A program made the translations under genes and the position numbers. From assembly GCA_036501845.1 (NCBI GenBank), contig DASXZO010000164.1, positions 1 to 33,874 of the forward strand: DNA of 33,874 nt, read 5' to 3'. The notes beneath the pieces were generated by a model. It searched no databases. It was not told the origin of the DNA and saw only the letters and a program-made list of their open reading frames with translations. Positions 7,281 through 15,155 of this stretch are shown here, piece after piece. The number at the start of each line of letters is the position of its first letter. The stretch's first letter is position 1. This DNA comes from JBBREP01 sp036501845 (GTDB taxonomy: Bacteria; Actinomycetota; Acidimicrobiia; IMCC26256; PALSA-610).

Positions 7281-8849
7281 TCAGGCAATCGGTGGCACCA
7301 TCGCTTCGATCACGCACGGGCCTTCGGTGGCGAGTGAGCGCGCAAGCTGGTCGTGCAGCTCCTCCGCGGTGGTCGCACGCGACGCCGGCAGCCCCATGCC
7401 GCGCGCCAGCGCGACGAAATCGAGATCGGGTCGGTGCAGCTCGAACATCGAACGCGCGACGCGACCCGCGGCGGCTTCGGCGCCCACGCGCCCGAGTTCC
7501 ATGTTCAGCACCGCGTAGGCACCGTTGTTGCAGACGATCGTGGTGACGTCGAGTCCTTCGCGGGCCATCGTCCACCACGACTGCATCGTGTAGAGCGCGC
7601 TGCCGTCCGACTCCAGCGCGATCACGCGGCGATCGGGGCACGCGACTGCCGCGCCCAGCGCCACGGGGAGCCCCTGCCCGATCGCGCCACCGGTGAGGCA
7701 CAGCCAGTCGTGCGGCGGTGCGCCCGCGGTGGCGCCCGGTGCGAACAGCCCGGAAGTGTTGCCTTCGTCCGACACGATCGCGCCCTCGGGCAACAGCGCG
7801 CCGAGCACCGCACAGAGCGAGCCGGCGTCGAGCGGACCCGTGGGTACGTCGGGTCGGGCCGCAGGGGCCACTGCAGCGGCGCGCGGGTCGGTGCCGAGCT
7901 CGTTGCCCAGGGCTGCGAGGGCACCGGTGACGTCGTCGGCCGGGCCCGCGAGCGTGTGCACGCTGCAGCCTTGGGGCACGAGGTCGCTTGCTTTTCCGGG
8001 ATAGGCGAAGAACGACACCGGCGACTTGGCGTCGACGAGCACGAGGTGGGTGAGCCCGTCGAGCTGCATCGCGGCGAACTCGGCGAGGTAGGCGATGCGG
8101 TCGACGCCGGGGATGCCGGCCCCGCGCTGGAGGCGCGCGGGGAACGTCTCACACAACAGCTTGGCTCCCGTGGCGTCGGCGATGGCTCGGGCCTGTTCGA
8201 GCTCTCCTCGCCGGCAGGCTCTCCCGCCCACGAGGATCGCCGCGGGCGCGCCCGAGCGCAGCGCTTCGGCAACCGTGCGGACCGTGTCGTCAGCGACGGC
8301 GCGCGCAACCTGGCGCGACGCTCGCGGCAACACGCCCGGCGTGTCGGTGACGTCGCTCCACGACACGTCGGCGGGAAGGATGAGCGTGGCCACCTGGCCC
8401 GGAGGTCCGTACGCGGCCGCGATCGTGTCGGCCGCGTCAGCGGCTACCTCGTCGGGCTTCGCCGACCAGCGCACGAACGACGACACGTTGCGGGCGACCG
8501 TCTCGATATCTGACTCGAGCTGCGCGTCGTACTGCTTGTGGTACGTCGCGTGGTCACCGACGATGCTGACGACCGGCGTCGAGGCCTTGCGTGCGTTGTG
8601 CAGGTTCGCGAGCCCGTTGCCGAGCCCGGGTCCGAGGTGCAGCAGGGTGCACGCCGGCCGGCCGGCCATGCGCGCGTACCCGTCGGCCGCGCCCGTGGCG
8701 ACACCTTCGAACAACGCCAACACGCCGTGCATCTCGGGCACGGTGTCGAGCGCGGCAACGAAGTGCATCTCCGATGTTCCGGGATTCGTGAAGCAGGTAT
8801 CGACGCCGTTGGCGACGAGCGTGCGGATCAGGCTTTGCGCACCGTTCAT
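7281..8849 (-). CDS. ThDP-dependent enzyme, acetolactate synthase/benzoylformate decarboxylase-like
   Basis: 522 residues with the three-domain architecture of the POX/ALS/BFDC group. The N-terminal Pyr domain carries the activating Glu at 48 (LFEGVATGAADGYARM); the central domain is at about 190-325. The C-terminal PP domain has the metal/diphosphate motif beginning ESDGSALY (413-420) and ending CNNGAYAVL (440-448), with SDG instead of the common GDG. Members decarboxylate a 2-oxo acid, sometimes ligating the product to a second carbonyl. It lies 13 bp downstream of a FAD-linked hydroxyacid dehydrogenase gene, which could supply its 2-oxo acid. Its N-terminal NPGTSEMHF resembles the 'acetolactate synthase large subunit homologue' and BFDC sequences more than biosynthetic IlvB. 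No regulatory IlvN partner is present. Confidence 0.92.
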   Translation of the reverse strand: MNGAQSLIRTLVANGVDTCFTNPGTSEMHFVAALDTVPEMHGVLALFEGVATGAADGYARMAGRPACTLLHLGPGLGNGLANLHNARKASTPVVSIVGDHATYHKQYDAQLESDIETVARNVSSFVRWSAKPDEVAADAADTIAAAYGPPGQVATLILPADVSWSDVTDTPGVLPRASRQVARAVADDTVRTVAEALRSGAPAAILVGGRACRRGELEQARAIADATGAKLLCETFPARLQRGAGIPGVDRIAYLAEFAAMQLDGLTHLVLVDAKSPVSFFAYPGKASDLVPQGCSVHTLAGPADDVTGALAALGNELGTDPRAAAVAPAARPDVPTGPLDAGSLCAVLGALLPEGAIVSDEGNTSGLFAPGATAGAPPHDWLCLTGGAIGQGLPVALGAAVACPDRRVIALESDGSALYTMQSWWTMAREGLDVTTIVCNNGAYAVLNMELGRVGAEAAAGRVARSMFELHRPDLDFVALARGMGLPASRATTAEELHDQLARSLATEGPCVIEAMVPPIA

Positions 8850-8862
8850 GGGTTTGTCTCCG

Positions 8863-10257
8863 TCACACGTCGTCGAAATCGTCGAAGATGGTGCCCGGGT
8901 TGAGCACGCCGTCGGGATCGAACACAGCCTTGATCCTGCGCATCAGCTCGATCTTGGCCGGGTCTTCGAGCGCCATGAAGTGGTGTTTCTTCTGCACGCC
9001 GATGCCGTGCTCACCCGAGATCGCACCGCCGAGGCGCATACCGGCGGCGAAAATGTCGTGCAGCAGCGCGTGGCGCGCTTGCGGATCGCGCTGGAACACC
9101 GAAAGGTGCACGTTGCCGTCGCCGGCGTGCCCGCAGCCGACCACGAACGAACCGCTCGCCTGGGCGACGTCGGCGACCTCGGCCATGTATCGGGCCATCG
9201 CGGCGCGGGGCACCACCATGTCGATGATGTCGTCGGCGCCGGCTGCCTTCGCGGTCCAGAACGCCTGCTCCCGCGCCTCGATCAGTTGTGTCCCCGCCGC
9301 GGACGGCAGCACGTACACATCGAGCGCACCGAGCTTGGCGAGCACCTCACCGAGCTCCTCCACGTCGGCCTCGAGCCGGTCGTCGCGACGGTTCTCGAGC
9401 ACGATCACCAAGTACGCAAGCGCCGCCGCCTTCACGTCGGCGGCCACGCCGAGCTCGACGCCCTTGCTCTTGACGATCGCATCCATCGTGATCGTGTCGA
9501 TGTACTCCACGAGCAACGGTCCGATGCCGCTCACCACGACGCGCGGCACAGCGTTGGTCACGTCCTCGAGCGTGGCGAAGGGCGCGAGCACCGTCGATGC
9601 GAACTGCGGGCGCGGGTAGAGCCGCACCGTCGCTTCGGTGACGAGCGCGAGCGTGCCTTCCGAGCCGACCACGAGCTGCGTGAGGTCGTATCCGGTGGTT
9701 GCTTTCACGAACTTGCCGCCGGTGCGCAGCACCTCGCCAGCCCCGGTGACGAGTTCCAGGCCGAGCACCTGGTGGCGCGTCACGCCGTATTTGACGGCGC
9801 GCATACCGCCCGCGTTGGTCGCGACATTGCCGCCGAGGCTCGCGGAGCTCTCGCCGGGGAACACCGGATACACGAGCCCGTGTTCCTTCGTGGCCTCGTC
9901 GAGTTGCTCGAGCGTGACACCTGGCTGCACTACGGCCACGTGGTTGTCGAGGTCGAGCTCCACGATGTGGTGCATGCGTTCGAACGACACGACCACGCCG
10001 CCTGCACGCGGGATGCACGCGCCCGACAGCCCCGTGCCGGATCCGCGTGCAGTGATGGGCAACGCGTAGTCGCGGGCGATGCGCACGATTGCGGCGACCT
10101 CGGCGGTGGTGCACGGCTGCACCACCGCGAGAGGAACTTGAGGTGTGGCGCCCAGGGCTTCGTCGTGCGTGTAGTCGTCGGCGATCGCTTCGCCAGAAGT
10201 CACCGCGTCGGCACCAAGTGCGGCACGTAACGCGTCGATCGCGTCGCGCTGGTTCAT
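8863..10257 (-). CDS. FAD-linked 2-hydroxyacid dehydrogenase (GlcD/D-lactate dehydrogenase family)
   Basis: 464 residues. The N-terminal PCMH-type FAD domain (FAD_binding_4) is clear from QPCTTAEVAAIVRIARDY, ARGSGTGLSG, PGESSASLGGNVATNAGG and VVGSEGTLALVTEATV. The C-terminal FAD-oxidase domain ends in SGEHGIGVQKK and FDPDGVLNPGTIF, both diagnostic of GlcD, D-lactate and D-2-hydroxyglutarate dehydrogenases. It should oxidise a D-2-hydroxy acid to the 2-oxo acid, passing electrons to quinone, cytochrome or an electron-transfer protein. GlcE and GlcF subunits are absent. It is the first gene of a two-gene minus-strand unit with the ThDP enzyme. The ATG at 10257 is chosen; a GTG four codons upstream (10269) is an alternative. 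The promoter region is shared with the divergent FG-GAP gene. Confidence 0.93.
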   Translation of the reverse strand: MNQRDAIDALRAALGADAVTSGEAIADDYTHDEALGATPQVPLAVVQPCTTAEVAAIVRIARDYALPITARGSGTGLSGACIPRAGGVVVSFERMHHIVELDLDNHVAVVQPGVTLEQLDEATKEHGLVYPVFPGESSASLGGNVATNAGGMRAVKYGVTRHQVLGLELVTGAGEVLRTGGKFVKATTGYDLTQLVVGSEGTLALVTEATVRLYPRPQFASTVLAPFATLEDVTNAVPRVVVSGIGPLLVEYIDTITMDAIVKSKGVELGVAADVKAAALAYLVIVLENRRDDRLEADVEELGEVLAKLGALDVYVLPSAAGTQLIEAREQAFWTAKAAGADDIIDMVVPRAAMARYMAEVADVAQASGSFVVGCGHAGDGNVHLSVFQRDPQARHALLHDIFAAGMRLGGAISGEHGIGVQKKHHFMALEDPAKIELMRRIKAVFDPDGVLNPGTIFDDFDDV

Positions 10258-10376
10258 GTCGGCCGCCACACCGCGCGACGGTACTGCGTTGTGCGGGAGT
10301 TGCGCAGGGGTGCGCGCCGCGTTCCGAGCGCGGTGCTACAAGAGAAGGCGCCTTGACCTCGACGTGGGGGTTCCCG

Positions 10377-11855
10377 ATGCGAGTTCGTGCCGCTGCCTGT
10401 GTGTCGATGCTGCTTGCCGGAACGTGCACGATCATCGGCGCGGTGGCGGTGCCGTCCGCGCACGCCAGCGGTGAGCGCCACGTGGACTTCAACCACGACG
10501 GCTTCGACGACCTCGTCGTGCCGGCACCGAACGAGAGCGTGGGATCGATCTCCGAGGCCGGCGCGGTCACGATCATGTACGGCTCGGCGCAGGGACTCAC
10601 GGGTACGGGCTCGGTCACGATCGACCAGGACACGCCAAGTGTTCCCGACGCCGCGCGTCCGCGGGCTGAGTTCGGTTACACGCACGCCGAGGGCGACTTC
10701 AACGGAGACGGCTTCACCGACCTCGCGGTGGGCTCCGTCGAGACGATCGGGTCAGTAGCGCGGGCCGGCGCGGTCACGATCCTGTGGGGCTCCGCGCAAG
10801 GGATCACCACGACGGGCAGCGTCGAGTTCACCGGTGACACGGTTGGCGTTCCCGACGCGCAGACCGCCTTCTCGTACTTCGGCAGTGCCGTCGCCGCGGG
10901 CGACTTCGACGGTGACGGCCACACCGACCTGGCGATCTCCGCCCAAGGCGCGCCCGTCGGTGCCGCACACGATGCCGGACTCATCACCTACCTCAAGGGC
11001 GGTCCGAGTGGCCTGACCCCGACCGGTCAGGTGCTGCACCAAGGCGTGCCGGGCCTCACGGGGACTCCAGAGAATGGCGACGAGTTCGGGTTCGCGATGG
11101 CGGCGGGCGATCTCGACGGCGACGGCCGGGCCGATCTGGTGATCGGCACGCCGAACGAGAGCGCGGGGTCCACCCAGGCGACCGGCGAAGTCGACATCGT
11201 GTACGGGCAACCGAGCGGTCTGCTGCCTGCGCACACGCTCACGTACCAGGCGCCGCACGCGCCGGCGCAGGAACAGTTCGGCGTGACCGTTGGTGTCGAT
11301 GCCACGGTGTCGCCGCCGAACATCTTCGCGTACACGCCGAAGCCCGACTTCACTGGCCAGGTCTGGCGCATCGTGCCGCACAGCTCCACACCCGTGTACC
11401 TGCTCGTACGAGCCAACGGCAGCCATCCCGACGATCAGTGCGGTCTCGGCCTGGCGTTCGGCAACTTCGGCGGCACGGCCGGCAACGGCATGGCCATCGG
11501 CTGCCCGGGCTACATCAACTTCAAGGGCGGCATGGTGGAGATCCGCCTGAATGGCGGTGTCAATTCCGCGGTGCGCGAGATCACCCAGGAGACGCCGGGC
11601 GTTCCGGGCGGATCCGAGCTCGACGACGACATGGGCTGGACACTCGAAACGCGCGATCTCAACGGCGACGGCTGGGACGACCTCGTGATCGGCGTGCCGT
11701 ACGAGGACGTCGGTTCGATCGTCGACGCCGGCGATTTCTACGTGGTCTACGGCGGCCCTTCGGGGCTCGACACGCTGCACACGCAAGTGTTCACGCAGGA
11801 AACCCCCGGCGTGCCGGGCGCGTCGGAGACCAACGACCTCTTCGGATTCGTCTGA
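10377..11855 (+). CDS. Secreted FG-GAP (integrin-alpha-like beta-propeller) repeat protein, apparently truncated
   Basis: 492 residues. The signal peptide spans residues 1 to about 30 (basic MRVR, hydrophobic core, AHA|S cleavage). Calcium-binding FG-GAP blades are marked by D-x-[ND]-x-DG motifs at about 37-48 (DFNHDGFDDLVV), 107-118, 177-187, 245-256 and 427-438 (DLNGDGWDDLVI). The segment at about 300-380 looks like a degenerate blade in which the Ca loop is replaced by FGNFGGTAGNGMAIG. Such domains form a seven-bladed propeller for adhesion or ligand binding outside the cell. The protein stops at NDLFGFV, the start of the next blade, where family members continue with AAGDFNGDG-type sequence, so the last blade is missing. 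The ATG at 10377 follows GGGG at about 6 bases. Confidence 0.9.
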   Translation: MRVRAAACVSMLLAGTCTIIGAVAVPSAHASGERHVDFNHDGFDDLVVPAPNESVGSISEAGAVTIMYGSAQGLTGTGSVTIDQDTPSVPDAARPRAEFGYTHAEGDFNGDGFTDLAVGSVETIGSVARAGAVTILWGSAQGITTTGSVEFTGDTVGVPDAQTAFSYFGSAVAAGDFDGDGHTDLAISAQGAPVGAAHDAGLITYLKGGPSGLTPTGQVLHQGVPGLTGTPENGDEFGFAMAAGDLDGDGRADLVIGTPNESAGSTQATGEVDIVYGQPSGLLPAHTLTYQAPHAPAQEQFGVTVGVDATVSPPNIFAYTPKPDFTGQVWRIVPHSSTPVYLLVRANGSHPDDQCGLGLAFGNFGGTAGNGMAIGCPGYINFKGGMVEIRLNGGVNSAVREITQETPGVPGGSELDDDMGWTLETRDLNGDGWDDLVIGVPYEDVGSIVDAGDFYVVYGGPSGLDTLHTQVFTQETPGVPGASETNDLFGFV

Positions 11856-11878
11856 CCGGTCACGCGTAGCGTGCGAGC

Positions 11879-13387
11879 GTGACGCCGCTCGCCGATGTCG
11901 TCTCGGCATCGCATGCAGTCGCCGAGACACGCGCACGAACCACGAAGATCGCGGTGCTCGCGGAACTGTTTGCGAGGCTCGCGCCCCACGAGGTCGAACC
12001 GGTGGTCGGCTTCCTCGTCGGCGTGCCCCGCCAGGGCCGAGTGGGTGTGGGCTGGGCCACCGTGTGGCGGCCGTCGATCGCGCCGGCGCTGGAGCCGTCA
12101 TTGACGGTGGGTGAGCTCGACGAGCTGGTGAGCGCGGTCGAGAATGCAACCGGTGCCGGCTCGCAGGCCGCGCGCGCCACCTTGCTCGAGCGTTTCTTCA
12201 CGCGGGCCACGGCCGATGAGCAGGACTTCGTGCGCCGGCTGTTCGTGGGCGAGCTGCGCCAGGGCGCGCTCGCCGGGATCGTCGGTGATGCCGTGGCCAA
12301 GGCGGCCGGGGTGAACGTTGCGGTGATGCGGCGGGCCGCGATGCTGCAAGGTGATCGCGGCCGCGCGGCGGCGCTCGCGCTCCACGGTGGCGCAGGCGCG
12401 CTCGAAGCAGTGCAGCTGCACGTGCTGCATCCGGTGCAACCGATGCTCGCCGCGAGCGCACCCGACATCGCCGACGCCATGGCCCGCACCGGTGAGGCAT
12501 CGGTCGAGTGGAAGCTCGACGGGGCGCGAGTGCAGGTGCACCGCCGCGGCGACGACGTGCGCGTGTACACCCGCAACCTGAACGACATCACCGATCGTGT
12601 GCCGTCCGTGGTCGACGCGATCCGCGCGCTCCCCGAGGAGACCGTGATTCTCGACGGCGAGATCATCGGGATCCACGAGGACGACGACCGGCCGCGCCGA
12701 TTCCAGGACACGATGAGCGACTTCGGCGCGCAAGAACGTGCAGTGCGGTCGCTCGCGCCGTTCTTCTTCGACGCGCTGCACATCGGCGGCACCGACCTAC
12801 TCGACGCGCCGCTCACCGAACGCCGCGCCGCGCTCGACGCGCTCCCAGGTGTACCGCGCGTGCCGGCGATCGTGACTGCGTCGCCGGACGAGGCCGCGGC
12901 GTTCCTGGACGACGCGGTGGCGCGTGGTCACGAGGGCGTGATGGTGAAGGCGCTCGACGCGCCGTACGAAGCCGGCCGGCGGGGGAGCGGGTGGCGGAAG
13001 GTGAAGCCCGTGCACACGCTCGACCTCGTGGTGCTCGCGGCCGAGTGGGGCCACGGCCGCCGGCGGGGCTGGCTGTCGAACCTGCATCTCGGTGCGCGCG
13101 GCCACGACGGTGAGTTCGTGATGGTGGGCAAGACCTTCAAGGGGCTCACCGACGAGTTGTTGCAGTGGCAGACCGAACGTTTCCAGGAACTCGCGATCGG
13201 CGAGGAGGGGATCACCGTCCACGTGCGGCCGGAACAAGTCGTGGAGATCGCGCTCGACGGCGTGCAGGTGTCGACGCGCTACCCCGGTGGCGTCGCGCTG
13301 CGGTTCGCTCGCGTGCGCCGCTACCGCAATGACAAGTCGGCCAGTGAGGCCGACACCATCGAAGCGGTCCAAGCCCTACTCCGCTGA
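11879..13387 (+). CDS. ligB: ATP-dependent DNA ligase (LigB type)
   Basis: 502 residues, close to mycobacterial LigB in length and layout. A helical N-terminal DNA-binding domain (about 1-185) includes GELRQGALAGIVGDAVAKAAG. The nucleotidyltransferase core has motif I KLDGAR with the adenylated Lys212, motif III near FFFDAL (295-300), motif IV EGVMVK (352-357) and motif V WRKVKP (372-377). A C-terminal OB-fold follows. It seals nicks in duplex DNA using ATP. In actinobacteria such ligases are usually additional to NAD-dependent LigA and serve repair. The GTG start has no ribosome binding site; TAGCGT lies about 6 bases before it, so transcription may start at or near the GTG. It begins 23 bp after the FG-GAP stop and ends before a strong palindrome. 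Confidence 0.95.
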   Translation: MTPLADVVSASHAVAETRARTTKIAVLAELFARLAPHEVEPVVGFLVGVPRQGRVGVGWATVWRPSIAPALEPSLTVGELDELVSAVENATGAGSQAARATLLERFFTRATADEQDFVRRLFVGELRQGALAGIVGDAVAKAAGVNVAVMRRAAMLQGDRGRAAALALHGGAGALEAVQLHVLHPVQPMLAASAPDIADAMARTGEASVEWKLDGARVQVHRRGDDVRVYTRNLNDITDRVPSVVDAIRALPEETVILDGEIIGIHEDDDRPRRFQDTMSDFGAQERAVRSLAPFFFDALHIGGTDLLDAPLTERRAALDALPGVPRVPAIVTASPDEAAAFLDDAVARGHEGVMVKALDAPYEAGRRGSGWRKVKPVHTLDLVVLAAEWGHGRRRGWLSNLHLGARGHDGEFVMVGKTFKGLTDELLQWQTERFQELAIGEEGITVHVRPEQVVEIALDGVQVSTRYPGGVALRFARVRRYRNDKSASEADTIEAVQALLR

Positions 13388-13400
13388 CCGGTGTTCGTCG

Positions 13401-13444
13401 GTGGTCCCACAAACAGTCGACAAGTCGACTGTTTGTGGGACCAC
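13401..13444. terminator. Perfect palindrome with 21-bp arms between convergent genes
   Basis: Arms at 13401-13421 and 13424-13444 are exact reverse complements (GTGGTCCCAC...GTCGAC) separated by only AA. It lies 13 bp after the ligase stop and 7 bp from the stop of the convergent aldo/keto reductase. The position fits a bidirectional terminator. However, a two-base loop forces a few central pairs open, there is no U-tract, and a 21-bp perfect stem is longer than needed. A cruciform, protein-binding site or dispersed palindromic repeat is also possible. Confidence 0.75.
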
Positions 13445-13451
13445 AGGGTTG

Positions 13452-14396
13452 TCAGGCGCCTCTGGACGCGGCGAGGAGGGTGTCGATCTCGTCGAGATCG
13501 CTCGCCGACAGTTCCCAGTCGGCCGCGACGGCGTTGGCACGGGCCTGGTCGGCCTTGGTGGCACCGGCGATCACGCTCGCCACTTGCGGGCGTGCGAGCA
13601 GCCACGACACGGCCAGCTCGAGCAAGGTGTGGCCGTGGTCACTCGCCCAGCCCTCCAACGCTTCGACGCGATTGAAGTTCTTGTCGGAGAAGAGTTGGTC
13701 GCGACGGTCGTCGGGCATCGACGCGAGGCGAGTGCCGTCGGGCGGCGCCTCGTTGCGCCGGTACTTGCCGGTGAGCAAGCCGCTGGCGAGCGGGAAATAC
13801 GGGATGAACGCCACGTCGTCGCGCTCGCACGCCTCGAGCACACCCTGCTCGGGTGCGCGGCGCAGCAGGCTGTATTCGTTCTGCACGCTCACGAAGCGCG
13901 CCTCGCGCTGCTCGTTGCTGATCGCGGTGGCGGAGTCGAGCATCTCGGGCGAGAAGTTGCTGCAGCCGATCTCGCGCAGCTTGCCGGCGCGCACGAGTTC
14001 GTCGAGGGCGCCCAGGGTCTCGTCGATCGGCGTCGCCTGGTCGGGGAAGTGCAATTGGTAAAGGTCGATGCGATCGGTGCCAAGGCGTTGCAAGCTGTCT
14101 TCGCACGCGCGCTTCACGTACGCGCCCGACGCGCCGCCCTTGCGCTCGTCGTCGAGGGGCACGCCGAACTTCGTGGCGACGATCACGTCGTCGCGCCGCT
14201 TGCCGAGCGCCTGTCCGAGCATCACCTCGCTCTGAGTGCCGCCGTAGATGTCGGCGGTGTCGAAGAAGTTGATGCCCGCGTCGAGCGCGGCGTCGACCAC
14301 CGCGGTGGTGGCCGCCTGGTCGATTCGACCACCGAAGTTGTTGCACCCGAGCCCTACTACCGAGACGTCGAGTGTGCCGATCCGTCGTGTCTTCAT
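13452..14396 (-). CDS. Aldo/keto reductase
   Basis: 314 residues of (beta/alpha)8 NADPH-dependent oxidoreductase. The catalytic tetrad is visible: Asp46 and Tyr51 (NFFDTADIYGG), Lys76 (VIVATKFG) and His116 (LYQLHFPD). IGCSNFS (about 148-154) and the NADPH-binding SVIAGAT near residue 280 complete the family signature. It should reduce an aldehyde or ketone, or oxidise an alcohol; the substrate is unknown. The ATG at 14396 begins the usual MKTRRIGxLxVSVVGLG N-terminus; an in-frame start 12 codons upstream is unlikely. It is the last gene of the minus-strand run, 65 bp after the Gly-Ser-Ile repeat gene, and is followed by the 13401-13444 palindrome. Confidence 0.95.
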   Translation of the reverse strand: MKTRRIGTLDVSVVGLGCNNFGGRIDQAATTAVVDAALDAGINFFDTADIYGGTQSEVMLGQALGKRRDDVIVATKFGVPLDDERKGGASGAYVKRACEDSLQRLGTDRIDLYQLHFPDQATPIDETLGALDELVRAGKLREIGCSNFSPEMLDSATAISNEQREARFVSVQNEYSLLRRAPEQGVLEACERDDVAFIPYFPLASGLLTGKYRRNEAPPDGTRLASMPDDRRDQLFSDKNFNRVEALEGWASDHGHTLLELAVSWLLARPQVASVIAGATKADQARANAVAADWELSASDLDEIDTLLAASRGA

Positions 14397-14461
14397 ACCG
14401 CCATACGACCAGCCCGAGGCGCGACCCGCCAAAACGGCGCACCGGTGGGCAACACCGACCG

Positions 14462-14716
14462 TCAGCGGCTGCCACCCATCACGGCTCGGCGAGCGCGGTC
14501 CGACATGATCGACCAGCGCGAGCGTGACGCCATCGCGCTGCCAATCGAGAAAAACGAGCCAATCGACAGGACCGACCCCGCCGATCCGATCGACCCGACC
14601 GAGAGGATCGAGCCGACACTGCCGATCGACAGGATCGAGCCCTTCGACCCGATCGAGAGGATCGAGCCCTCGCTCCAGAGCGACCAGAGCGAGGGCGGAG
14701 CGAGCGGTGCGACCAT
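14462..14716 (-). CDS. Small Gly-Ser-Ile nonapeptide-repeat protein of unknown function
   Basis: 84 residues. The middle is made of near-identical nine-residue units, GSILSIGSK (17-25), GSILSIGSV (26-34), GSILSVGSI (35-43), then GSAGSVLSIGSFFSIGS (44-60). It is flanked by a Trp-containing head (SLWSLWSE) and a basic tail (RSRWSIMSDRARRAVMGGSR). The regular small/aliphatic alternation could form a beta-solenoid or a glycine-zipper membrane assembly (inference). Evidence for a real gene: GGGGAG sits about 8 bases before the ATG, it follows the NTF2-like gene by only 18 bp on the same strand, and the repeat pattern makes sense at protein level. I recall similar GS-repeat mini-proteins from other actinobacteria but no function for them. 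The 27-bp DNA periodicity could slip, so unit number may vary among strains. Confidence 0.65.
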   Translation of the reverse strand: MVAPLAPPSLWSLWSEGSILSIGSKGSILSIGSVGSILSVGSIGSAGSVLSIGSFFSIGSAMASRSRWSIMSDRARRAVMGGSR

Positions 14717-14734
14717 GACGTCAGCTCCCCGATC

Positions 14735-15118
14735 TCAAATGTCCGTGTTGACTTCGGTGGGGTCGTAACTCTTGCGGAGAAACACCTGCACCGCCACGAT
14801 GCGATCGAACTCGTCCACGTCGAACACGATCGCCTCGTCGGTGCGCAGGCGGCCGCCGCCGAGGGTGACGGTCTCGCTGAGCTCGGCGCACACTCGGCCG
14901 TCACCGTCGCCCCACACCCGCGCCACCTCGAGCTCGTAGTGGTCGAGCGCGGGCACGGTCTCGGCCAGGAACCCGACGTAGGCGGGCGCGCCGCGATAGT
15001 CGTCGAGATACGGACCACTGCGCACCACATCGGGCGCCAGCGTCGCTGCCAGCGCGTCCCAGTCGTGGTCGACCATGCTGCGCAGGTATTCCTCGACGAC
15101 GGCGACGCAGCGCTGCAC
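14735..15118 (-). CDS. SnoaL/NTF2-like protein
   Basis: 127 residues with a cone-shaped NTF2-like fold suggested by EEYLRSMVDHDWDALAATLAPDVV, RSGPYLDDYRGAPAYVGFL and the C-terminal strands (VFDVDEFDRIVAVQVFLRK). Such proteins are small-molecule isomerases, hydrolases, cyclases or ligand binders; no reaction is claimed. The GTG at 15118 is chosen because AGAGG lies about 10 bases upstream and the helix of the fold begins right after it; a longer in-frame form would add about 31 low-complexity residues overlapping the dioxygenase gene. It sits 37 bp downstream of the dioxygenase and 18 bp upstream of the Gly-Ser-Ile repeat gene, all co-directional. Confidence 0.85.
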   Translation of the reverse strand: MQRCVAVVEEYLRSMVDHDWDALAATLAPDVVRSGPYLDDYRGAPAYVGFLAETVPALDHYELEVARVWGDGDGRVCAELSETVTLGGGRLRTDEAIVFDVDEFDRIVAVQVFLRKSYDPTEVNTDI

Positions 15119-15155
15119 GCTTCTTACCTCTTGTCCGCTCGGCCGATCGCCGCGC

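Noticed and set aside
7281..8849. Calling the ThDP enzyme biosynthetic acetolactate synthase (ilvB)
   Set aside because: No regulatory subunit or other branched-chain amino-acid genes are nearby, and the context and N-terminus fit decarboxylase-type homologues better.
8095..10230. A 711-codon plus-strand open frame opposite the ThDP and FAD enzyme genes
   Set aside because: Shadow of real genes on the other strand; composition is non-protein-like and no motif is present.
13401..13444. Recombinase attachment site or IS terminal repeat
   Set aside because: No integrase, transposase or flanking target duplication is visible; the two convergent stop codons explain the location better.
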